A DNA stretch of 6,768 nt from Methanosaeta sp. UBA80. Its GTDB lineage: Archaea > Halobacteriota > Methanosarcinia > Methanotrichales > Methanotrichaceae. The stretch is from assembly GCA_002505805.1 (NCBI GenBank), contig DAWB01000182.1, positions 319-7,086 of the forward strand, read 5' to 3'. The notes below the pieces were generated by a model. The model was not told where the DNA came from and did not search any database. It worked only from the letters and a program-made list of their open reading frames with translations. The translations under genes and the position numbers were made by a program. Below are positions 1 through 6,729 of this stretch, piece by piece. The first letter of the stretch is position 1, and each line of letters begins with the position of its first letter.

Positions 1-33
1 ATAGTGGGCCAGGTGATCATTGAAGAAGACTAG
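1..33 (+). CDS. possible C-terminal end of an upstream gene (partial)
   Basis: Reading frame 1 gives ten codons, IVGQVIIEED, followed by a TAG stop at 31-33. The pattern of alternating hydrophobic residues with an acidic tail would suit the end of a beta-rich protein, and T-tracts that could end its transcript lie 70 to 105 bases downstream. The other two plus frames hit stops within the first 21 bases. Ten codons are far too few to name a family, and an open stretch of this length is common by chance, so this is only a candidate. Confidence 0.3.
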   Translation: MVGQVIIEED

Positions 34-102
34 GAGCAAAGCTGATGCCCAGAGACGCACCGGCCGGTGAAGGCGGATGTGGAGAAGGATTGAGCTTTCG
101 TG

Positions 103-138
103 TTTTTCCCGGGCAGAAGAATTTTTCCCGTCATTTTT
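103..138 (+). terminator. possible T-tract terminator
   Basis: Three runs of five T lie at 103-107, 122-126 and 134-138, the first two inside a direct repeat TTTTTCCCG. Archaeal transcription commonly ends at U-rich tracts without a strong hairpin, so these could end a plus-strand transcript coming from before position 34. They run up to and just into the 3' end of the convergent ClC gene. On the minus strand there is no comparable T-run after the ClC stop. Confidence 0.35.
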
Positions 139-1795
139 CATCTCCCGCCCTTCCCCCGCCTGATGCATCACCCTGGCTTCTCTTCATCTCCCTCTCATAA
201 GCCCTTATCACATCGCTCCTGGTGACGATCCCTATAAGCTTTCTTGAGTCTCCTTTTTCCACTACAGCCAGCCTGCCGATGTCATTTTCATGCATGATAT
301 CCATGGCCACTTTAGCCGATTGATGGGGATAGACGGTGATGGGAGCTCTGACAACCACATCCTTCACCCTCAATGTCTCCTGATCTTTCAGAGGAATCTT
401 TCTTATATCGTCAAATGTGACCATCCCCACCAGTTCCCCTCCCTCCACCACCGGAAATCCGGTATAGTTGCGGCGATAGATCTCATCTCTTACCTCTCCA
501 ATACTGGTATCGGGGCTGACTGTGACCACATTTCTTTGCATGGCCTCGGCCACAGAGACCTCGGAGAGCACCGGCTGAGGAGAATCCGGCAGGATTCCTT
601 TTCTCATCAGCTTGATGGTATAGATGGAGCCACCCTTCAAGAGAATGCGGGCAGCGGTATAGCTGAGTATGCAGATAACGATGAGGGACGGCAGTCCGCT
701 GTAGTTGCCGGTCATCTCCGTTATCATAAATATGCAGGTGAGAGGAGCGCCCGCCGTCCCGGCGAAGAAGGCCCCCATGCCCAGCAGTCCATAGTCCAGC
801 GGATTAGCGATCAGATGAGGTGCGGCCATCTCTGCTATCAGGCCGGCCGCCAGGCCGAACATGGTGCCTATATAGAGTGTGGGGGCGAAGACGCCGCCGC
901 TTCCGCCGGAACCGACGGTTGAAGCAGTGGCCAGGACCTTTAGAAGGCCAAGGGCAAGCAGAAGAAGAAGCAGCTGGCTGGACGGACCGGCGGAGGCCAG
1001 AGCGAATACGCTATTGATGCCCTCATATCCCACCCCCATGATGCCATATTCGAGGAAGAATAGACCGCATACTCCAGCAGTGATTCCACCGATCGCCGGC
1101 TTCAGGATATCCGGAACAGCAAGTCGCAAAAATCCGTCCTCAAAGAGATAGTAGCTTCTCACCCAGAAGAACGACAGTAATCCAAAGAGCGGTCCCAGGA
1201 GAAAGCAAAGCACCATGTCCAAGCTGGTGAAGTAGAAAGTGGGATTGACGAACTCCGGTACAGGATCAATAAGAGACGATGCTACTGCCTTTCCCACTAC
1301 AGCGGCCAGAAGGATGGGCACAGCATCCAGAGATGTGAACTTCTTGGAGATTACCTCCATGCTGAATATGGCCCCGCCCATGGGGGCATTGAAGGTGGCA
1401 GCAATTCCCGCTGCCACCCCGGAGCAGGTGAGAACCTTAACATCCCTGGCAGAGAGCTTTATGGCCTTGCCAATTCCCGAGCCGGTCGCGGCTCCGATGA
1501 GGGCGATGGGCCCCTCCCTTCCCGCGCTCCCACCACTGCCCAGAGTTATAGCTGAGCTGAAGATGAGGACCAGTCCCGCCCTTTTTCGGATGTCTCCGCT
1601 AAACCTCTGCAGGGCGGTCATTATGTGAGGTATACCGTCTCCCATGGCCTCCGGAGCCAATTTGTAGATCATGGGGCCGACAATCAAACCGCCCAGCACA
1701 GGCAAAAAGACGATGAAATAACCGCAGGAAGCATGCGGCAGCAGAAAGCCGAAGAAGAATTCATGGGCTAGCTCCACAAGCCTTCGGAAGGCCAC
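131..1795 (-). CDS. ClC-family chloride channel/transporter with CBS pair
   Basis: An integral membrane protein that moves Cl- or similar anions across the cytoplasmic membrane, either as a channel or as an anion/H+ exchanger. Numbered from the GTG at 1795 (554 residues), it carries the three ClC filter motifs: GDGIP (52-56, usually GSGIP or GHGVP), GREGP (92-96, with the gating glutamate E94) and GVFAP (301-305). Many hydrophobic segments fill residues 1-385. Two CBS domains follow at about 414-470 and 476-533; in this family they often bind adenine nucleotides and adjust transport. By eye, the position of E. coli ClC Glu203, the inner proton glutamate, is Val148 next to E147, as in true channels. 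The GTG start is doubtful: codons upstream in the same frame also encode a typical ClC first helix (see 1796-1876). The gene is divergent from the fdhA operon, with no evident functional link. Confidence 0.93.
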   Translation of the reverse strand: MAFRRLVELAHEFFFGFLLPHASCGYFIVFLPVLGGLIVGPMIYKLAPEAMGDGIPHIMTALQRFSGDIRKRAGLVLIFSSAITLGSGGSAGREGPIALIGAATGSGIGKAIKLSARDVKVLTCSGVAAGIAATFNAPMGGAIFSMEVISKKFTSLDAVPILLAAVVGKAVASSLIDPVPEFVNPTFYFTSLDMVLCFLLGPLFGLLSFFWVRSYYLFEDGFLRLAVPDILKPAIGGITAGVCGLFFLEYGIMGVGYEGINSVFALASAGPSSQLLLLLLALGLLKVLATASTVGSGGSGGVFAPTLYIGTMFGLAAGLIAEMAAPHLIANPLDYGLLGMGAFFAGTAGAPLTCIFMITEMTGNYSGLPSLIVICILSYTAARILLKGGSIYTIKLMRKGILPDSPQPVLSEVSVAEAMQRNVVTVSPDTSIGEVRDEIYRRNYTGFPVVEGGELVGMVTFDDIRKIPLKDQETLRVKDVVVRAPITVYPHQSAKVAMDIMHENDIGRLAVVEKGDSRKLIGIVTRSDVIRAYEREMKRSQGDASGGGRAGDEK

Positions 1796-1876
1796 TGCTC
1801 CCAGCCCTCCGCTAATGCCTACAATAATTGAGAGTAGGTCCAGATAGATCCATCTCAGGTCTTCTGATAGCTTCAG
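1796..1876 (-). other. in-frame N-terminal extension of the ClC gene, no canonical start
   Basis: The ClC frame stays open upstream of the GTG at 1795 until a TAA at 1909-1907. The codons encode a normal-looking ClC start: KLSEDLRWIYLDL, then SIIVGISGGLGAV running straight into AFRRLVELAHEFFFG, which completes the first membrane helix. No ATG, GTG or TTG lies in this frame. A CTG at 1876-1874 has an SD-like AGAAGG at 1890-1885, eight bases upstream, and would begin (M)KLSEDLRW. The ATG at 1913-1911 is in a different frame and stops after ten codons, five bases before that CTG. Options are a rare CTG start, a recent loss of the start codon, an indel or sequencing error, or real use of the GTG with a shortened first helix. 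Confidence 0.6.
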
Positions 1877-1895
1877 ATGCTTATCCTTCTGTTCG

Positions 1896-1932
1896 CCTAT
1901 TATGATTTATCATATAATTAATAATCAAAAAG
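1896..1932. promoter_or_regulatory. AT-rich divergent promoter region with dyad
   Basis: This is the most AT-rich stretch between the ClC gene and the operon. On the minus strand it reads TTAATTATATGATAAAT, a fair archaeal TATA element that would place transcription start near 1885-1890, just ahead of the ClC coding region. It contains an inverted repeat, TATGAT (1901-1906), two bases, ATCATA (1909-1914), which could be an operator half-site pair or simply part of the TATA region. It could also drive plus-strand transcription towards fdhA through a leader of about 190 bases. Promoter function is inferred from composition and position only. Confidence 0.45.
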
Positions 1933-1956
1933 CCTTTTGCCCGCAATCTCTATTGA

Positions 1957-2136
1957 GCGGCATGGGAGAGCCGGAAAAGGGTTGAGCGGGCTTTGCCGAT
2001 TCACAGGAAGGAGAGCGGCATCTACGACCGGCTATTGAATTCAAACCGGCGCGAGATGATTTCAGGACTCGAAAAGAAAGATCATCTGCCCAAAACGTTG
2101 TTATATCCTGCCCGCCAGATCCAACCTGAAAATTGA
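1957..2136 (+). other. possible small ORF overlapping the fdhA start
   Basis: A plus-strand frame is open from just after a TGA at 1954-1956 to a TGA at 2134-2136. That stop overlaps the first base of the fdhA ATG (TGATG), an arrangement typical of coupled genes. The frame has possible starts at TTG 1993, TTG 2035 and ATG 2056, giving about 26 to 47 residues. The peptide is rich in charged residues, for example SGIYDRLLNSNRREM and EKKDHLPKTLLYPAR, and matches no family I recognise. No SD sits at a proper distance from any start; the purine run GGAAGGAGAG at 2006-2015 lacks a start codon behind it. It may be a leader peptide, the remnant of a lost upstream gene, or chance. Confidence 0.22.
2099..2106 (+). 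promoter_or_regulatory. possible TATA box for the fdhA operon
   Basis: GTTATATC, preceded by an A-rich CCCAAAACG stretch that could act as a BRE, lies about 33 bases before the ATG at 2136. Transcription would start around 2125-2130, giving a leaderless or very short-leader mRNA. This fits the lack of any SD sequence before fdhA, where the last bases are CCTGAAAATTG. It is an isolated short match in a moderately GC-rich region, so confidence is limited. Confidence 0.4.
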
Positions 2137-4169
2137 TGGAAAAAGTTCATACCACCTGTGTCTATTGCGGCTGCGGTTGCGGCCTGTTCCTGCATGTGGA
2201 GGGCGGCAGTATCGTGGGGGCTTCCCCCTCGCCTGCCCATCCCATGTCCAGGGGCAGATTGTGCATCAAGGGCTGGCTGGCAGGAGACTTCGTGGGCCAT
2301 CCGGAGAGGCTCTCCTATCCCCTATTGCGACAGGGAGATCGAATGGTCAGAGCCACATGGGATGAAGCCCTTTCTCTGGCCGCGGCAAAACTTGAGAGCA
2401 TCCGAAAGGAGTTCGGGCCCCATTCTTTAGGCGTTCTCACCTCGGCCAAGGGAACCAATGAGGAGAACTATCTGCTCATGAAGCTGGCCCGGGCGGCTCT
2501 AAAAACAAACAATGTGGACCATGTGGCCAGGCTCTGCCATGCTCCAACCGTGGCCGCCCTTGGCTCTGCTCTGGGAAGCGGGGCTATGACCGGCTCATTC
2601 TCCAGTCTGCAGAACTCGGACGCCATCCTCATAGTGGGATCCAACACCACCGAGCAGCATCCTCTGGCGGCATCCTACATCCTCCATGCCAAGTCCAGAG
2701 GAGCAAAGCTCATCGTCGCCGATCCCCGCAGGACGCGACTGGCTGAGCTTGCCGATCTCTGGCTCTCTCCCCGGCCGGGAACAGACGTGGTCTGGATCAA
2801 TGCCCTATTGAATGTGATTGTGGAGCAGGATCTCGTTGATCGGCAGTTTATAGAGAAGCGCACCACTGGATTCGAGGAGACAGCAGAGGCGGCGAGGGCC
2901 TATACTCCCGGCCAGGCAGAGCAGATCTCGGGAATAGCCGCTCCAGACCTGGCCCGAGCAGCAGAACTCTTCGGAGCAGCGGATCGAGCCGCAATCGTCT
3001 ACGCCATGGGGGTCACACAGCATGCTCAGGGTACGGACATCGTTCAGGCCCTGGCCAACCTGGCTCTGGCGACGGGAAATATGGGCCGGGAGGGCACGGG
3101 CATCTATCCCCTGCGCGGCCATCAGAATGTGCAGGGTGCATGCGATATGGGTGCCCTACCCACAGTCTATTGCGGATACCAATCCATATCCAGTCCTGCC
3201 GTCCGCGCCAAATTTGAAGATGCCTGGAAGGCTCCGCTTCCAGAGGAGCCGGGGCTGACCGCTCTGGAGATGCTCTGGGCGGCAGAAGCGGGCAGTCTCA
3301 AAGCAATGATAATCGTGGGCGAGAATCCCGCCCTCAGCTTCCCGGATTCTTATCGAGTCCTCAAGGCCCTGAAAAGCCTGGAGTTTTTGCTTGCGTGCGA
3401 CATTTTCCCCACCGAGACCACTGCTCTCGCCGATATCCTCCTTCCTGCCGCCTGCTTTGCCGAGAAGGAGGGGACATTCACCTCCACCGAGAGGCGGGTG
3501 CAGCGAGTCAGGAAGGCTGTGGAGCCGCCGGGCGAGGCGAAAGCGGAATGGGAGTGGATCTCGGAGCTCATGCGCCGGCTGGGGCATCAGGCCGATTATC
3601 CTTCGCCGGCCAGCATCATGGCCGAGATTGCATCGCTTACTCCCAGCTACGGAGGGATCGGCTATGAACGCCTCGCTGCGGGAGGCCTGCAATGGCCCTG
3701 CCCTTCCATTGATCATCCCGGTACCAGTATCCTTCATACCGATCGCTTCCCGCAGGGCCGGGCTCGCCTCCGCCCGGTTCTTTATGATGAGCCGCCCGAG
3801 ATGCCTGATGCCGACTATCCTTTTATTCTCAACACCGGAAGGAGCCTCTATCACTTTCATACCGGGACCATGACCCGCAGGACCTCTCTTCTGGACCGGG
3901 AGGTTCCTACACCCTTTGTGGAGATCAACTCCGAGGATGCCAGATTGATGGGAATCAGGGAGGGCAACCGGGTCAGGGTGGAGACGAGACGGGGAAGCAT
4001 CAATGCCGAGGCGCGTCTCATGGATGCTCTTCCCCGGGGAAATCTGTTCTTGCCCATACACTTCTCCGAGGCCCCGGCCAATGCTCTTACCGCTCAGGCT
4101 ATTGATCCCCTCTCCAAGATCGCAGAGCTGAAGGTCTCAGCGGCACGCCTTCATAAGGTGATATCATGA
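2136..4169 (+). CDS. fdhA: formate dehydrogenase catalytic (alpha) subunit, Mo/W-bis-pterin
   Basis: Cytoplasmic catalytic subunit that interconverts formate and CO2 at a molybdenum or tungsten bis-pterin guanine dinucleotide site. From the ATG at 2136 (677 residues, normal for the archaeal family) the order is: a [4Fe-4S] motif with C8, C11, C15 and C43, plus the electron-relay lysine K45; the pterin-binding core; and a C-terminal pterin-binding domain from about 560 to 672 containing NTGRSLYHFHTGTMTRR. RLCHAP puts Cys134 and His135 where E. coli FdhF has Sec140 and His141, so this is the cysteine form. Arg327 in PLRGHQNVQGACDMG matches the substrate arginine FdhF Arg333. A TTG at 2133 could add one residue. 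No Tat signal is present. It is followed by hydB-like and hydG-like genes, the first joined by an ATGA overlap, and not by an F420-reducing fdhB. A related molybdopterin oxidoreductase with another substrate is possible but less likely given the conserved formate-site residues. Confidence 0.93.
   Translation: MEKVHTTCVYCGCGCGLFLHVEGGSIVGASPSPAHPMSRGRLCIKGWLAGDFVGHPERLSYPLLRQGDRMVRATWDEALSLAAAKLESIRKEFGPHSLGVLTSAKGTNEENYLLMKLARAALKTNNVDHVARLCHAPTVAALGSALGSGAMTGSFSSLQNSDAILIVGSNTTEQHPLAASYILHAKSRGAKLIVADPRRTRLAELADLWLSPRPGTDVVWINALLNVIVEQDLVDRQFIEKRTTGFEETAEAARAYTPGQAEQISGIAAPDLARAAELFGAADRAAIVYAMGVTQHAQGTDIVQALANLALATGNMGREGTGIYPLRGHQNVQGACDMGALPTVYCGYQSISSPAVRAKFEDAWKAPLPEEPGLTALEMLWAAEAGSLKAMIIVGENPALSFPDSYRVLKALKSLEFLLACDIFPTETTALADILLPAACFAEKEGTFTSTERRVQRVRKAVEPPGEAKAEWEWISELMRRLGHQADYPSPASIMAEIASLTPSYGGIGYERLAAGGLQWPCPSIDHPGTSILHTDRFPQGRARLRPVLYDEPPEMPDADYPFILNTGRSLYHFHTGTMTRRTSLLDREVPTPFVEINSEDARLMGIREGNRVRVETRRGSINAEARLMDALPRGNLFLPIHFSEAPANALTAQAIDPLSKIAELKVSAARLHKVIS
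4155..4162 (+). promoter_or_regulatory. ribosome binding site for the HydB-like gene
   Basis: AAGGTGAT lies three bases before the ATG at 4166 and complements the archaeal 16S rRNA 3' end. It sits inside the end of fdhA, and the ATGA overlap at 4166-4169 suggests translational coupling. It supports the start chosen for the next gene. Confidence 0.7.
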
Positions 4170-5164
4170 AAGCCTTCCTGGAGAAAGACAGGCTTATCCC
4201 CTTTTTGAATACCCTGAGCCGGCAGATCGAGGTCATAGCGCCGCTGGCAACCGAGGCCGGTGCGGTATATTCCACCTGGCAGGGCCAGCCCCTGGATTTG
4301 CGGAGCAATCCCCTCTCTCCGCCGACGGAGTTCCTGCTCCCCCACAAAGAAACCCTCTTTAGATACATTCAGGAATCGGGGCGCTATACATTCAAAGAGG
4401 ATAGTATCCCTCCGAGGCTGCTCTTTGCCATCCGCCCCTGCGATCTGCACGCTATAGCCCTTCTGGATAGGATCTTTGGATCAGAGCCCTCCGACCAGGC
4501 TTACTTCCGCCGTCGAAGGGCCACATCTTTGGTGGTGCTGAACTGCACCAATCGGGGAGATGAGTGCTTCTGCGCCTGCCTGGGGGCAGGGCCTGAGGCT
4601 CAAGATCCCTGCGACCTAGAGATCACCGATATCGGTGATGGATATCTATGCCAGGCGGAGACTCCGGCAGGAGTTCTGATTTTACAGGCCGCCTTTAATC
4701 TGCTGCAGCCAGCCCAATTAGAGCACGATCAGGAGAAGGCCAGGCGACTGCAGTTGGTTGAAGATGCCATGCCACGGGATCGATCCTACCATCAGATCAG
4801 GCAGGCCATAGAGAGGGCCGATTGGGTGGCTTTAGGCCAGGAATGCCTGGGCTGTGGAGGCTGCAGCTTTGTCTGCCCCGTCTGTCACTGCTTCAATATA
4901 CTGGACCGGGGAGTTCCGGATGGAGAGAGGCTGCGCTGCCGGGACTCCTGCATCCTTTCCGGATTCTCCCGCCTCACCGGCGGAGCCAATCCGCGGCGCA
5001 CGGCGGGGCAGCGGCTCCGTCACTGGTACCAGGACAAGTTCGAGGACCTTCCCAAGATCACCGGCCTTCCCGGTTGCGTGGGCTGCGGGCGATGCCATCT
5101 GGTCTGTCCTGCGCCCATAGACCGATCCGATCTTAAGGTGGAGAGCCGGGAGGCGAAGATATGA
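4166..5164 (+). CDS. hydB: HydB/AsrA-like iron-sulfur subunit of the formate dehydrogenase complex
   Basis: An electron-transfer subunit of the sulfhydrogenase beta / anaerobic sulfite reductase A type, about the usual length at 332 residues. The N-terminal part (about 1-220) carries the family hallmarks IRPCDLHAIALLDRIF (C92) and NCTNRGDECFCACLGAG (C127, C134, C136, C138). The C-terminal part is a two-cluster ferredoxin module: C227, C230, C233, C237 and C304, C307, C310, C314, each in a CxxCxxCxxxCP pattern, with extra cysteines C240, C242, C258 and C262 between them. In the known family this subunit links the catalytic half to the flavin subunit. Here it follows fdhA and overlaps the flavin gene, each by ATGA, so it most likely carries electrons between the formate site and NAD(P). 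No membrane segment or signal is seen. The symbol is by family similarity; the partner is not a hydrogenase. Confidence 0.88.
   Translation: MKAFLEKDRLIPFLNTLSRQIEVIAPLATEAGAVYSTWQGQPLDLRSNPLSPPTEFLLPHKETLFRYIQESGRYTFKEDSIPPRLLFAIRPCDLHAIALLDRIFGSEPSDQAYFRRRRATSLVVLNCTNRGDECFCACLGAGPEAQDPCDLEITDIGDGYLCQAETPAGVLILQAAFNLLQPAQLEHDQEKARRLQLVEDAMPRDRSYHQIRQAIERADWVALGQECLGCGGCSFVCPVCHCFNILDRGVPDGERLRCRDSCILSGFSRLTGGANPRRTAGQRLRHWYQDKFEDLPKITGLPGCVGCGRCHLVCPAPIDRSDLKVESREAKI
5148..5153 (+). promoter_or_regulatory. ribosome binding site for the HydG-like gene
   Basis: GGGAGG lies seven bases before the ATG at 5161, within the last codons of the HydB-like gene. Together with the ATGA overlap at 5161-5164 it fixes the start of the flavin subunit. 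Confidence 0.7.
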
Positions 5165-5955
5165 GCGAGTACACACCCATGCAGGCGGAGATAGCAGACA
5201 TAGATATAGAATCCCCAAACACCTACCTGATCACCCTCAAGCTCCTGGATGAGACAACCGACTTCAGATATCTGCCCGGACAGTTCGTCATGATCTCCGT
5301 CTTCGGCCTGGGAGAATGCCCCATCTCCATAGCCTCATCGCCTACCAGAAGAAGCCTGCAGCTATGCATCCGCCGGGCGGGAAAGGTTACCAACGCCATC
5401 ATGGACTGTCTGGTGGGTGATGTGGTGGGAATACGCGGCCCTTATGGAAACGGCTTTCCATTGCACCGGATGATGAGGGATGTGGTCATCGCCGGTGGCG
5501 GCTCGGGATTTGCCACCCTTCGGTCCCTCATCAACTACATCTCCGACCGGCGGGAGATGTTCGGCAAAGTGGCCATAGCCTATGGAGCACGCACCAGTCA
5601 GGACCTCTACTTTATGCAGGAGTACAAGAGCTGGCAGAGGGCAGGCATGGAGGTGGCAGTGACTGTGGACATAGGCGACGAGCTATGGAAAGGAAATGTG
5701 GGATTGGTCACCGGGCTCATCGACCGCTTTGACCTAAATCCAGGCTCAGCGGCCATTTGCGGCCCACCGGTGATGATCAATGCTGTGGCCAGAAAGCTCA
5801 TGGAGCGCGGATTTCATCTCTCGGATATTTATGTATCCATGGAGAGGCACATGAAGTGCGGCGTGGGCAAATGCGAGCACTGCACCATCGGCCCCTATCA
5901 TACCTGTCAGGACGGCCCGGTATTCAGCTACGACCAAGTGAGAGAGGTTATTTGA
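5161..5955 (+). CDS. hydG: HydG/AsrB-like FAD/NAD(P) and [2Fe-2S] subunit
   Basis: Flavin-containing diaphorase subunit of the ferredoxin-NADP reductase / dihydroorotate dehydrogenase PyrK superfamily, 264 residues. In order: an FAD-binding barrel (about 8-100) with PGQFVMIS (39-46), PISIASSP (54-61) and GPYGNGFP (93-100); a nucleotide-binding fold starting at VVIAGGGSGFATLRSL (108-123) with YGAR at 141-144 and CGPP at 200-203; and a C-terminal [2Fe-2S] site with C233, C238, C241 and C249 (MKCGVGKCEHC, then CQDGPVF). These match the gamma subunit of archaeal sulfhydrogenase and AsrB. It should exchange electrons between NAD(P)H and the HydB-like clusters, making the three-gene product a formate:NAD(P) oxidoreductase. 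NAD versus NADP preference cannot be read from the sequence. It is the last gene of the operon, ending 72 bases before the stop of the convergent M41 gene. Confidence 0.9.
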   Translation: MSEYTPMQAEIADIDIESPNTYLITLKLLDETTDFRYLPGQFVMISVFGLGECPISIASSPTRRSLQLCIRRAGKVTNAIMDCLVGDVVGIRGPYGNGFPLHRMMRDVVIAGGGSGFATLRSLINYISDRREMFGKVAIAYGARTSQDLYFMQEYKSWQRAGMEVAVTVDIGDELWKGNVGLVTGLIDRFDLNPGSAAICGPPVMINAVARKLMERGFHLSDIYVSMERHMKCGVGKCEHCTIGPYHTCQDGPVFSYDQVREVI

Positions 5956-6027
5956 AGTTATTGGGGTACGGTCCAATTAATGGTTGGCTGATGAATATAG
6001 AAGGGTTCTTCAATCGGCCTTTTGGCC
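5956..6027. other. convergent intergenic region with short hairpin
   Basis: These 72 bases separate two convergent stop codons. The only structure is GGCC-TTTT-GGCC at 6016-6027, a four-pair GC stem with a T4 loop, directly next to the M41 stop. No T-run of five or more follows it on either strand, so calling it a terminator is not well supported. The rest shows no coding or repeat signal. Confidence 0.3.
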
Positions 6028-6729
6028 TTATGGCTGCTCATCGCATATTGAAGATGGCAGGCCATTAATGCAGTCTGGCCCATCCTTTGTGATATCTTCC
6101 GGCTCAAAGAGGCTGCCTTCCTCCTCTTTCCAGGCACGGTAGAGCTCGGCAACCTCGCTGTAAAGCAATTTTTGTCTTGATAGTAATGCCTGGGCAATGG
6201 CTTCGACGAGCCGGGAATGAGATTTGATCAGCTCATAGCTATCCTGGTATCTCTCCATCAGATACCTATCTCCTCTTTGCCCGTCAATTGAAGGGCATCT
6301 CCAACGGTCCCTCTTTTCACATAAATTTTTTATCTTGAGATAATCGCTGCCTTTGGATGCATCTGATGATTGATGATCGCCGGCAAAGAGAGACGCAGAT
6401 ATGCCGCCGGCATAAAGAGCGCTAATCACTCGAGAGACATAAAGATCCACCTCCTGGGGGAACCTGGGGATCTCACGCACCGGAGAGAGTCTTCTGACCA
6501 CACCATTCAGGCTTTTGCCATCGATTTTCTCCGGCATGATGGAGACATAGTCAAAGTCCAGTCCATACGCCAAATAGGCAACGGCATGTCCTGCCTCATG
6601 GTAAGCGGTTCTGGCCTTCCCTCCTGTTGGCCGGTTCGACCTGCCTCTGGCCAATCCTTGCCTGCCCCATCTCAACCGCTGCCGCAGGAAGGATAAGCTC
6701 CGGCCAATGCAATGTGCTGACAATCGCAT
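6028..6729 (-). CDS. stand-alone M41 (FtsH-type) zinc metallopeptidase domain
   Basis: A 233-residue protein matching the peptidase part of FtsH but with no AAA+ ATPase and no clear membrane helix. The zinc site HEAGH is at 44-48 within RTAYHEAGHAVAYLAYG (H44 and H48 ligands, E45 catalytic). The usual M41 spacing continues: VSIMPEK (62-68, compare the FtsH IIPR strand), ALYAGGISASLFAG (104-117, compare AGRAAEE), and SKGSDYLKI (125-133), where D129 would be the third zinc ligand as in FtsH GASND. A helical tail YELIKSHSRLVEAIAQALL (165-183) follows the M41 pattern. The first 35 residues are basic and unassigned, so the true start could be later. No SD precedes the ATG, which suggests a leaderless mRNA. 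Parts of the gene, especially around 6300-6370, are more AT-rich than the operon, a weak hint of separate origin. Without an ATPase its substrate choice is unknown. Confidence 0.82.
   Translation of the reverse strand: MRLSAHCIGRSLSFLRQRLRWGRQGLARGRSNRPTGGKARTAYHEAGHAVAYLAYGLDFDYVSIMPEKIDGKSLNGVVRRLSPVREIPRFPQEVDLYVSRVISALYAGGISASLFAGDHQSSDASKGSDYLKIKNLCEKRDRWRCPSIDGQRGDRYLMERYQDSYELIKSHSRLVEAIAQALLSRQKLLYSEVAELYRAWKEEEGSLFEPEDITKDGPDCINGLPSSICDEQP

Noticed and set aside
1..20. Minus-strand gene starting at the ATG complement at 18-20
   Set aside because: Only six codons are visible, there is no SD or TATA-like element before it, and it conflicts with the possible plus-strand C-terminus.
290..1628. 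Long plus-strand open frames opposite the ClC gene
   Set aside because: They lie antisense to a gene with clear ClC and CBS motifs, encode low-complexity His/Arg/Pro-rich peptides, and follow from its GC-biased codons.
2535..2537. Selenocysteine in FdhA
   Set aside because: The active-site codon is TGC (Cys), and the frame has no internal TGA, so no Sec decoding is needed.
3156..4061. 301-codon minus-strand frame inside fdhA
   Set aside because: Antisense to the conserved FdhA core and C-terminal domain, with no recognisable domain; a shadow of the codon bias.
6016..6027. GGCC-TTTT-GGCC as a transcription terminator
   Set aside because: The stem is only four pairs and no U-tract follows on either strand; kept only as a description of the intergenic region.
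6370..6696. 108-codon plus-strand frame opposite the M41 gene
   Set aside because: Antisense to the HEAGH-containing domain and without family features.
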